Notes under the pieces: generated by a model
The model's database searches: none
What the model was told of the DNA's origin: nothing
The model's input: only the letters and a program-made list of their open reading frames with translations
Shown here: positions 24,317-35,832 of the stretch, piece after piece
Layout: every line of letters starts with the position of its first letter
How positions within the stretch are numbered: position 1 is the stretch's first letter
Translations under genes and position numbers: made by a program
Assembly (NCBI RefSeq): GCF_040954835.1
Contig: NC_090723.1
Location: 9,000,001-9,064,000, forward strand
Direction of reading: 5' to 3'
Source: Lepisosteus oculatus
Lineage: Eukaryota > Chordata > Actinopteri > Semionotiformes > Lepisosteidae
DNA length: 64,000 nucleotides

Positions 24317-24916
24317 CAAGTAAAGAATGTTACCTACCACTGAAACCCTGCTTAAGGGTGTCAGTACTGGGCCATGAAAACAAACAGTACTAAAAACTGC
24401 AGTTTATATTACACACTAAAGCCAGAATGATTAGCTAGTGTGTTTCTGGACCTTGATAATGATTATGTCAGGTGCAATGAAATCATGACACTGTCTTCTG
24501 CTCCCCAATACCGAAGACAAATGAATTCACTACACCTAAACTGGACTCTTCGCTGTAAATGAGCACAATATTTTACCTGCATTCTCTCAAATCGGGGCTC
24601 AGGCTTGCAAAACCACTGACCTCAGACGTTTGAATTTCTCAGTAACCACACTTACAGAATATACTATTCGTGCTGTCATTGCTGCATATACTGTATACAT
24701 CACCAAAAAGCGTTTCTATGTTCAGAAAGTTAATCCACTGTGAAGAACAATAACATTCATTTCACATGAACCAAAACGGCATTGTTTTTGCAGTAGCCAT
24801 GCAGTGTGTGCACCAGGGATACACCGTTTCAAGCCATATCCAATCAGTAAATGCCAATGAGCCGATCAGACCTCAGCAGCCTCTCTCTGGGAGGTGGTGG
24901 AGAACTGGTGTGCTTG

Positions 24917-24922
24917 AATAAA
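24917..24922 (+). terminator. Polyadenylation signal for SNX11
   Basis: A canonical AATAAA lies about 600 bases after the SNX11 stop codon and is the first good candidate downstream. The cleavage site is not visible. Confidence 0.5.
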
Positions 24923-25778
24923 ACCCAGCCAGACAGACGGGGGGATGACATGCACACTTCACACAGAGGCACACAAAGTACTCAGACTGATGTTTGAGTC
25001 TTAGAGACGGAGACAGGCAGGGTGGAACTTTTTGAAAACTCCATGCCTTGGTCACATACAACATGCTGATGGTATGAAAAACTCCTTGAACTCAACTAAT
25101 GCTTCACGGAAAAAAACTACGGGGAATATTTGTAACTTTGCGTGTCTAAGCACATGGCTGCACCCTGCAACGGTCAAGACCTTTGCCTGTAACCCTGGTG
25201 CCACCTTTAGAGACGCACCCCAACCCCCCGTTTCAGTCTTACAGGCACGTAGGAAGGGACAGGGCATACCTTGTTCAGGTCCTCGTCCACAGCCTCCTGC
25301 TCTCCTGCAGACCGGGGAGGGACCTCAGCAGTCTCTAAGCCTAATTCTTTTGTGGGGAAGCACATTTTGCAGGTTTCCAATTTACACTCTGTAATTTGTT
25401 TAGCTTGCAATTAGTAAACTCTGGACCCTCATGTGTCAACTCTATGGTTACTACATGCTTAAGTGTTTATACCATATGTTTCCAGTTTACCTCTGGATAA
25501 ATTGATAGTGTTGATCTATTTATGATGGACAATGAAAGTAAACTGCAGTTTTGCCAGCTGAATCCAAAATGAAGTAATTAATGTCCTGCTAGAGTTTCAT
25601 TAGCCTAGTGTCTCATTATGCACAAATTTCCTCCCTTCCCATTCCTAGACCTTCCCAGTTCAAACATGCAAACTACATATGATACACAGGAATGGAATAT
25701 CTTTTAGAAGCTAACGTACAAACGCACCTAAATCCATCTGAAACGAGCCGGCTAAAGATTGCAGAGTATGGAACAACC

Positions 25779-25792
25779 CTGCCACCTTGTGG
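25779..25792 (-). promoter_or_regulatory. CTCF-like site (minus orientation)
   Basis: The minus strand reads CCACAAGGTGGCAG, matching the CTCF core CCASYAGRKGGCRS at 13 of 14 positions. Confidence 0.5.
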
Positions 25793-26119
25793 CTAGAGAT
25801 ATTTTATATTTCACTAAATAATTTAAACCGGTACTGACACTGTAAATATAAATTGTTACATAATGCAATTAAATACTGCGCATGATACCGAAGTTGTGCA
25901 TATATTCGTATAAGATTTTTGTCCAGATCGAAAAATCCCCAATTGAATTACACAGAATATCTTTCAGCGCAGTTAGTGCAACACAACGTCAGACAAAGGA
26001 AAAATATCGTTGGCTTGCCGATATCCTAAAAGTCTTATGCAGGATATTAAATATACATAGCACACAGGAGCAAATACCCCTAAAATATCAGCAATGGATA
26101 AAACCATTACCACAGGCTG

Positions 26120-26133
26120 CCGGCAGGTGGCAG
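26120..26133 (+). promoter_or_regulatory. CTCF-like site (plus orientation)
   Basis: The plus strand reads CCGGCAGGTGGCAG, matching the CTCF core at 13 of 14 positions. It points away from the site at 25779, forming a divergent pair 340 bases apart. Confidence 0.5.
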
Positions 26134-28162
26134 CACAGAAGACGGCGGTTTGTTTTCTGAGTAGAGTGTCGGCTTAGCAAAGTGACGAACTCTGTCGCGT
26201 ACTACTGTATAAACCAAACAATTACAATTTTTACTTTTGCTGCATCACAAGTCAGTCAGAATATTTTACAAAACGCCACGATTGCTCTTGCTTCTCTCTG
26301 TTTTACATTACAAAAACCTGCCAAAAACAAAATAATCATATGATGATTACATATGATTATAACATTCTGATGCACCGTTAAAGAACTGGGAATGACAAAT
26401 TCAAATATGTTGGTCAGAAGTGTGAAACCACGCAAAACGCTGGTCAGAAAGATGGACTCAAAGTTTTACTTTCAAAAAAACCGTTCAGAAATGCATAATA
26501 GAAATTTGAATGTATGCCCAGACAGTATACAATATTTAAACTGATCTCTGGATGGTTTAAACTTCAGAAATGCCAAGACAAAGCGTGGAATATAATCCAT
26601 TTCTGCCCAAAAAAGACTATATCCAAAAGAAACAACCCCACAATCAGTGAAAAATAATTAGAGCACATCTTAAAATAAAACACCCTATATGTGCTGTAAA
26701 AAGGGTGGATCCAAAAGATGAATATTTAAAATGATTCAGTAAGCTGAATAAAATCTAAAAAAATTCCTTAAACTCTTTCTAAAGTCTGTTATTCCTACCT
26801 ACCTACTAACATCCCTTACATCAATTTCAAAGTATAAGTTGCTGAATGTTTACATTTGTATTACTTTTGACATCTTTCTGAAATTCGGTATGGCATTTTC
26901 ACAGTAATCCAATTACTGGATAATGAGGACACCGACAGCTTCGTAAAAAAGACTATCAGTGGAACTTTTCTTCATTTCCACCTCAAGGCCACGGCACTGA
27001 TCGGTTACTGTGCTGTCTTTGTGCAACAGAGACACCAGTGTTTCAGTTAAGGTCCCCCGATTCCCAGATGATGGGACTCCCATTGGTAAGTCTGTTTAGC
27101 ATTTGACAAGCCCCTGTGTGTGTCCAGCAAAATCAGCACAAGACAGACCACAAGACAGCTCCAGGTGAACTGTCATGTGATGTCCCCTGCACTGGTGTGG
27201 ACGAGAACAGCAAACAGGAGACACTGATGGTCTGAGACAGAAGAGGGACAGGGCCTCTTTACAGACACCCTCAACACAAAAGCTCAAATTCAGGAGTAAG
27301 GAAAAACGATGCACGCTTCATCACGATTCCCAGCTCACCAGAGATCTGTACAAATGAAGTGCTTTTATTGATGTTTTACATCCTTAGAACTATCTCAGGT
27401 TGTCTTTCAGTGCAGAATAAAGTGAGTCGAGCTCTGTGGTTTTAGCGCAGTGCCGTTCAGACCTGAAACAAAGAAGAAAGAAATGAGTGAAGAAATTCTT
27501 TGGGGAGCAAAAACATCGCTCTTCAGTCTTGTTAAGTTTTAAACTGTTTTATTTCAACGTGAAGCACAGAGACACCCCTGCACTTTGCTCTTTAGAAACA
27601 TGATACCTGCATGTTCATGCCTTGTGCTGCCAAGTAAAGCCAGGATTTTTAGACATAAGATTTTATAAACCATGTACAGTATTTTGATCATGTGTTTTGT
27701 ATTACTTTTCTTCACAGTAATAGAATTCTCAGTAAATGTTTACATACAGTATTTGTCTGATCATTTTTTTTGCAAAATATCTTAAACTACTTTACCAAAC
27801 TTAACAGAAACACAAAATATATGAATCAATTTCCTAGAAAGCACAGTTTTGCCCCCTTTCTGAGAAGCAGCATTTAACAAAGACACGAACGCAATCGACG
27901 ACGTTGTGCATGCAATTGATATTCAGCTACATTATAAAAAAAAGCAGCTGTTTTCTAGTTTCAGTGTGTTAAAAATCAATATACCATTACAGCAGTTCAA
28001 AAGGTAATGTTTTCACATGCGTGGTGAATCTGGCACCCAGCTGTTATATTAATCTGGATGATGGTAGAAAGGGATGAAGAGCACGGAGTGTAATTATTAG
28101 TTGAACTAATTAGACGTTGTTGCACCGGATTCCCACTAAATCAACCGCAGTTCCGCTTTTCA

Positions 28163-28176
28163 CCAGCAGGTGGAGT
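28163..28176 (+). promoter_or_regulatory. Weaker CTCF-like site
   Basis: The plus strand reads CCAGCAGGTGGAGT, matching the CTCF core at about 12 of 14 positions. Confidence 0.35.
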
Positions 28177-29361
28177 TCACACCGCTGAGTCGGGCTGTGC
28201 CGCCGGTTCCGTCATATAGAAACCGCCCTGCTTCAGTAAGACGCCTCTTACGCCTCGGTTACAAATTAACAGAGATGTTTTTTTAGCATCCTTTGAGGTT
28301 AACAGGTTGTAGACACTTTTGCCCAAAGGTTTTATAACTCTTCATTCAATTCGTTTTAAAAAAAATAAAAACAAAACATTGTTATTATCAGTGTTATAAA
28401 CAGTGTTATTATTAAAGGGGTGAATTGCTCGCGAATGCAGCATGAACTTGGAGGTCTCCCTGGAGTGAGAGTGAAGAGCTCAGCTGAATAGAGATCTATA
28501 CGAAATAAAACTCCCTCCCTCCTTTCGCTCGCAAAATCTCCACATGGCATCAAGATTTTTTTGTTGTGTTCACTTGGAATGTGATTTGCTTCAGAACCAA
28601 CAGCCAGCGCACTAGAAGACAAACAGCTTGTCTGAAAGACTTTGTCACTTGAGCTAAGGCAGAGAACTGTATTCAGAGTGACCGACCACTTGAAAGATGA
28701 CAAAGTTAATGCTGGTCTATATTGCGCAATGCTGTTGCAACACTGGGTTATGCTTCATTCAAATAATGTTTGATTCATATGCAATTAACTGGATGGACGC
28801 TGACATACAGTACTCCCCAGGAGATTTGTGCTGAAGTGGCTAGCATTGCTTATTTTCAGTTCTGTGCAACAAGAGAAATTCTTTTATGAGAAGGGGATAT
28901 GTGGTGTCCACTTCCGTGTGTGATTTGCTTCAGAACCAACTAGGGAAGGCTGCTGGGAATACAGATGGGATTTAGAGAGAACAGGAAGGAAGCAGAAAGG
29001 AATGTGAGAGCCAAGCTCTTCAGTAAAGATTATGTTCTTCATTACTCGTGCTTCTTCATTTTTATCCTGAAAACTACACAACACTTGTCTCTCCAAATTC
29101 AGAGCTGCATAGCTTGTTTTTAAGACTCTGTGTAGTTACGCAACACTGAAGTGTTTTTCATCTCGGATATCTAAATTTCCTATGTCATTGCTTAAATTTC
29201 AATTTTAAAAGAAAAACAACTGTCTAAAAAGTACAGCAAGGGATGCCGTGAATTACAGCACAGTGTTAGGAGAGGTGGTAATAAATTTAAGTCCCTGAAG
29301 AGACTGAACTGTAAAAAGGAAATTAAAGTTTATGCACTCAGCACTGTGCCAGGAGTTTTGC

Positions 29362-29367
29362 TTTATT
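29362..29367 (-). terminator. Candidate polyadenylation signal for SKAP1
   Basis: The minus strand reads AATAAA about 800 bases after the SKAP1 stop. A variant ATTAAA lies closer, at about 30016-30021. The choice between them is uncertain. Confidence 0.45.
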
Positions 29368-30162
29368 ATATTTGATTAAACACTGTACCATCAACAAGGA
29401 CGGTGATGTAACCAGTGAAATGAGAAAACGGAACAAAACTGAGCTGAATCACAGTTCTCCCCTCCACAGCAGTGGCTGGAAGCCCCATCACTGACGCTGG
29501 CACCTTCACACAGGCTGCTGGGGCTCTTGCTGGGCCAGTGGACCCAGCGAGGACACTGCACAAGGTCCGGGGTGGGGTGGGGTGTGTGTGGAGGGGCTAC
29601 CTGCTCCTCCCAGCATGGCAGAATGTAGTAAGAAGTGGAGCAAAGTGGAGCACGACCCGAGTGCAGAGTTCAGTACAGACCCTAAGCAGGACAGTGCTGA
29701 AGCACACCTCACTGCAGGGCCAGACGACTGCACGGGGGGTGTCATTAGGAAGCAGGCCTGGGAACACCATGGAATTAAAAAAAGCTTACAACTGTGTTTC
29801 AAACACAAATTGAGTCGGGTAGCTTCTTCTGTGGGGAGTCTGCGCGTTCTCCACACGAGTGCGCGTGTTCTTTCTGGGGGGTCAGGTATTCTCACTTTTG
29901 TATACTGTACTTCAGCATGTTTAAACAAAACTGTATATCCGAACGCCAATCGCAAATACTTGAGTTTTTAGAACACTGAAGCTGATCTAAAATTAAAAAA
30001 CTTCAAAATGTCTATTGATTTAATGAATCGATTTAATTTAAATGATCGAGAATGCATAACAATGCACAGTGCCACGCAGTACAGTGTAGTGGGGCAATGT
30101 CTGTTACAGCACAGTCCAACAGTGTGTCTCGGGCAGTGTGTGCACTCGGAAACTCACAGAGT

Positions 30163-30255
30163 TCACAGAATGTAAGCGGGCTGGAGGAAATCCTTCGGGA
30201 CGATCCCAATGAAGCCGTTCAGCTCTCCCACCCACCATCCGTGGATGTTGTACTC
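30163..30255 (-). CDS. skap1: SKAP1 terminal exon: SH3 C-terminal half
   Basis: The exon has 30 codons plus TGA (30165-30163). It reads [20 protein letters not shown] then [10 protein letters not shown]. The acceptor is TTTTTGTTCCAG. The WW pair and the final GIVPKDFL strand are standard SH3 ligand-pocket features. Confidence 0.95.
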   Translation of the reverse strand, partial: EYNIHGWWVGELNGFIGIVPKDFLQPAYIL

Positions 30256-33200
30256 CTGGAACAAAAACACAGAGCCTCCAGTCATTCCTGGGCTGCGCAG
30301 GGACTCGAGCAGCATTCCTCACATTCCTATACTGCAAATGCACAGCTCAATGCGCCACGATAAAATCGCATCAAAGTGCTAGCGAGGTGAACTGAATACA
30401 CAGCAGGATTTGGACCCACAATAATCTCCCAATGAGCACAAAGATGGCATAAAATCCCACTGAACAGTTTCAAAGAGCAAAGGGCGCTAAGGGACCCCAG
30501 ACACTTTCTGAGACGAGTCAGAAAGATTTGCAGCAGAGTGAGCATCTGACGGAGAGCACCTGCTTGGTTAAGATCCTCTGAACCTCCGGACGCCTGTCTA
30601 ATTAGCACCATATTTTACACGTCATCTGAGCCCCTTCTTCCTTTTTATTAGCAGACTATTTTATCAAATAAATCAGTGGCGGTGGTGGGACGTTAAAATT
30701 TATGGCACACAGGAGAAACAAGAGGACGCGCATCTGGGGAGAGATCTCAGGCTGCGGTGTCGGGCAGGACAGGTGTGCTGGAGGGCACAGGGGCCCAGCC
30801 CTCAGCGCCGACCTTTGACCCCTCAGAGGACACAGGAGATTTCAAATTACCCCAAAAATTCATTCATATATTGAGGCCTGATTTAAATAAAAAAAAAACA
30901 CAATTTAAAGGGGGAACTGGAACACTACTTTCATATTTCGGGGTTAGAAAGAATCAGCACTGAAGAGCTCATTTCAAACTACAATGAAAGTAAAATCTAC
31001 CCAGTAACGTGCAAAAACTCCAATTTACATCACAAATTAGATGAAATTTCCAGGTAAGGACCACAGAGAGTCAGTACCTTGGTCTTATGTCTCATCCAAA
31101 GGACGGCGCCTGTTTACAGTATAGTGTCCCCGTCACTATACTGGGGCATTAGGACCCACACAGACTGCAGGGTGAGCGCCCCCTACTGGTCCCACTAATA
31201 CCAGGAGTCTCCCCATCCAGGTACTGACCAGGCTCACACCTGCTGAGCTCCAGTGGGCTGCCAGTTGTGAGTTGCAGAATGATATTTACATATTTATGTA
31301 AAACAATTAGTTCCATTAGAGGGCCAATTAAGTAACTGAGAGCTCAGCAGCGGTGAAAAGTAGGGGTGTGAGTATACAATAGCTGGACCCCCAGATTCAC
31401 ACATAATACAAATCAGCCATACAGAAAAGCTCAAACTGCTATACCGCACAAGTCTGCGACTTTAAAAAGATCACCCGTGATGCAATGAAGTTGGGGTGCT
31501 GGTAACACTTGTGACCACATATTCTTAACCAACACACAAATGCAATTCGGCAGCCCAGCTCTGGTGGGACGGGGGCTTTAATCTTCAACACCCCAAGGAG
31601 GTTGCGATTAGTTTTACCCAATTTTGACGCCCCTGGCTCCACCCTGCAACTCCTGGCAACCTCCATTTAACACTCCCCGGAACCAGGAGACAATTTCAGC
31701 ACGTTCGTGTGCCTTTGTGTTTAGTCCGTTCAAGTCAACAGGACGACACACTCAACATCTAGAAACCAATTTGGTATCCAGCATGGTTAGTTGAAATCTC
31801 AGTTACTTGTGTGTGTGGAAAACACAAGATTTAAAAATGCAAAAACAATCCCTGACACAGTTTCACACAGGCCAGGAGTCTCCGGCTCTGCCTGAACACT
31901 CCCACCTGTGCATAGCAATGCCACAACACAGGCCTGCCCTGAACCTGACAGCCAAAACCAAAACCAGCAAGCTACTGAATATCCAAGTCTTGTGGAAAAA
32001 AAATGATTAGCATTGTAAAAGAATTACGAGCGGCCCTTCACTGCCCATAAAACTGAGGCTGGAGACGCCGAATCCAGACCCTGCTGAAGGCCATCGCAGA
32101 TGAACCTTCCGAGTTCAGACCGCGGTGCCAGAATGAATTAAATCAACATTAAACTTGCAGTAATAATATTTAAATCCTCATTTCAGGGTGCCAAATTGCA
32201 CCCACTCCGAAATCGTACAGATGTTAGTTAATTATGGTAATTTTTATTAAACTATTAAAAATAAGGAAGGGAGCTAATTCAGCCAGGCACCCGGCCAACT
32301 CGTTCATTCGTTATTTATCAGGCGGCTGCCGCGCGCCTCGGTTTCTGGGGCTGGAGCGAGTAAACACCTTCCCCTGGCAGCTGGGGGTCTCCCCGGGCTG
32401 CGCGGGGAGGCAATCTGCTTTATGGGTGCTCGGGAGTCTGGGAGCACCAGGCGGGCACACTCGCAGGAGTTCAGCTGTTGCAACTTTTACTACTTAAAGG
32501 GCCTCGCAACTTTCATCCTGCCGAGCCTGGCCGACGCGAGAGCTGTTTGGGGTGGGGGTTGGGGGGCGGGGGTCCCGCAATGCTCCTTTTTTCCCCCCAA
32601 AATTTAGAGAGTCGCCACTTAGTTTGGCTGCGCCCCCTCCACGGGCTGAAGGCGACGCCGCGAGAGTCCAGGCCGCTCCCATCCTGCCCCCGGGCCGAGC
32701 TCGGCCGGCCGCGACCGGGACTCCCCCTGCGGGGTGGCCCAGGCTCGAACCCGTGACGCCCGGGCCCGAAGGCTCCTTCAACAGAGCTCTCTCCGCTCTG
32801 GAAACTCTCGCCCCCCGCCGGGACGCTGAGAAGTAACGAGAGCCGTCTAGTTTCAGATGGAAGAGATTTGCCTGATTGACGTTCCTAGTTCTCCGAGGCC
32901 CCAGTGCCAGCGGCTGTGCTCTTCAGTGAAGCCCCCAGGGCTTTGGGCTGGGTACGAGGCTGAATCTCCTGTCTCTGCCCCTCTGCCCGCTGGGTCGAGA
33001 GTCATGTCCCCGGCACATGGTGGGGTACGCCCTGGACGCCAGTCCATCGCAAAGGCACAGACAAGCCTATTCAACTTCCAACAAGTTTTTGGACTGTGGG
33101 ATGAAACTGGAGCACCCGGAGGAACCTTAGCGAACACAGAGAGAACATACAAACTCCACACAGACAGCACCCCAGGCCTGGAACTGAACCTAGAGCCCTG

Positions 33201-35789
33201 GTGCTGAGAGGCAGCTATGCCAACCATTGTGACACCCTGCTGCCCTTGTCTGCAGGTCGTTCCGGACAAAAGATTGACGGATGATCGATTATTACCAATG
33301 CTCTGTAAATACAAAGGGCCTGGCCTGTATCTCTGCTGATATCACAGCGTAAAGCAGAACAGCGAACTGGTCCCCCTTCACAGTACTCACACTGCAGGCC
33401 ACTTCTAATGAAGCTCGTTCATTTTAAGAGCACAATTAATCAGCTCCCGACCATGCCAGATCAATGGACATTTGACGCACGACCAGGAGAGGCCGATCAA
33501 TCACAGAGTTATTTGTTTATGATTGCTTATTGCGGTTATTAGTGCTTTCCAAACATTCATCACTGTTTATAAAAGACAGAATACGTCTCCAGTACCATGA
33601 TGCATGTCAGAATGCAGCAGGCTGAGCTCAGGAATGCCATTTAAGACGTGGGCTGAGTGCATAATGCCAGAAGAAATAAATAAAAATTGTTACGGTATAC
33701 AACGTATAAATGTAAATCAGTAAGTACTACCTGTTAAAATATTTGCTGTGAAGAGAATCAGAAACATATTATAACAGGCATGGAGGCATGTCCCCACATT
33801 TCTAGCAGTGTTTTTGGAGTTGCAGAGACATTTACACAGAATTAGGTATTTAAATAGCTTTATTCTGGGGAAACTGCCTGATCGGGTTTATTAATGCTGG
33901 AAATGGACAGGGCTCATTCACAGAGACCGCAGGAAGTGCTGAGGTTTGGCTTTTAAGGAACAGCAGGTAATAGTGTAATCTGGGCCAGTTTTTATGTTCG
34001 GGCAGCAACCTTGCACACTTGATGGGTAAACATGGGTGTTCTGTAGGAAGAATTCACTGCAGTCTCAAAGCAATTTCCTGTTTGGGAAATATTGAATATT
34101 GATTGATATGAATTGTACCCAAAATTTAGAAGAATGCTTTGCAAATGGCAAATAAAAGTTCTTCTTGAATATTTGTGTGCTGACATCATAGAGGTCAGTT
34201 GGGCGTTGGCCAGTTTATTTTTCAGTGGCGGGATGAGTGAGGCTCCCTGGGAAAGGGCATTTCAACAGCGACCTTTAACAGCGGCTGCATCAGTCCAGTG
34301 TCATGCACCTTGGTCACCGAGAGATCCACGGACAGCAGTGAATTTCAGTTGTCAGACCCCTAAGAAGGCAAGAATGGTTAAATATGAGAGGAAGCCATTC
34401 AGCAATTGAACTGTTTTGTATGTTTTTCTATGATTTTTGTCCTAGGAATGGGGTCATGTCTGTCTGCCAAAGACAGACCTGTACAGAAAACAGCGACAAC
34501 TTTCAAACAGAAAATAAAAAATCCTCACCATGTTTACCAATTTTAATAAAACTGATAAAAAACTGAACTGTTCAGCTCACATCTATAACATTGTGTTTCA
34601 CTGCACTTTAAACAGCCCCTCCTACACTCTGTATCACAATACCAGATGTTAAAGCAATGCAATGGTGAAGATTCCCAGCCCATCTCCACACTGATTTGTC
34701 TAATGGTAACCAGCGGTGACTTTTGCTTTACCAGTAATGGCAAGCAGATTTGCTGGATCCTGGTCAATCCATCCTTATCTATTTTAAATCCCGTTTTTGG
34801 CAGAGAGGGCACGGGATTGCTCGAGACTGTGAGCTCCCCCTCTGCGATGGACTTTTGGCCTGTGACGGTATTCTGGAATCCCAGATTGGGACACTGATCA
34901 GAAGCAGACTGTATCTTAAGCAGCAGAGCACAGCCAGGAGGGTGAAGAGCACAGGGCTGAATGACTTGTGACAGCTCCACATGGGAAGAAAGCAGCCGCC
35001 GAGAACAGAGGTACTGCACTCATGAATTGAGCAACTCATAAATCGGGCATCTTCTAAAACTTCAGATGCCGAAATGCAAGGCTGGATTGCATGAAATTAA
35101 AAAACAAAACCGCAAATAGTTCTCTTTCCTTCAGATGGGAGACTGAGAAGCAGATCGAAGCCCGAGGAACGCTGCTGTTGGAACTTAGGCCTGCTAGGTG
35201 GCAGTAATGCTAACTGCCTCATGGCTCCAAGGTCCTGTGATTGTGGGTCCTTCTGTGTGGAGCTTGCATGTCCCCTTGAGTCCATGAGGGTTTTCTCCTG
35301 TCATCCTCCCAAACCCACGCTGGTACGCAGCTTGACTGGCTGTGCTAAACTGCCCGTCCCACAGGAAGTAGGAGTGTGGCCTTTTTCATTTACCTGCTCC
35401 ATCTACTGTAGCTCCACTACAGCACCGGCCCCAGAGCAGCAGGATTAGGGTCCAGGTGAGGAGAAGGAAACAAAATCTGTACCTAAGCAGTGTCTGTTCA
35501 TCGCTTCATCCCCTCGTGGGCTCCGGGGGCTGGCATGCGGATCTGGTTTGCTCACCCTCCGCCTCCGCCTGCTCTCGCGAAGGGTCAAGGCTCTGGACTG
35601 CCGGTTCTTTACTGGCAGCAGGAAGGGGCTGACCCCCCGCCGGCTCTGACTTTGCCTGCGTCCCCTTTTTTCAGCCGCACTCTCGAGAAACATCTTGGAG
35701 GGGCGTGTTCCACAGCCGCGCGGCAAGAGTGCTCCATCTTGCGCGCACACGCACACACACACACGCAGGTAATTAGATTCAACAAATTG

Positions 35790-35832
<43 letters not shown>

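Larger units (their letters stand above)
24940..29360. other. Gap between convergent SNX11 and SKAP1 3' ends
   Basis: No gene or long conserved ORF is seen. The DNA is AT-rich between 25.4 and 27.1 kb and holds three CTCF-like motifs, a 9-bp perfect inverted repeat near 26336-26360 and a 22-bp direct repeat at 28580 and 28919. Confidence 0.6.

Noticed and set aside
32740..32775. Box-B-like GGTTCGAGCC on the minus strand suggesting a tRNA gene
   Set aside because: No matching box A or cloverleaf stems at the right spacing. The resemblance is limited to a few bases in CpG-rich DNA.
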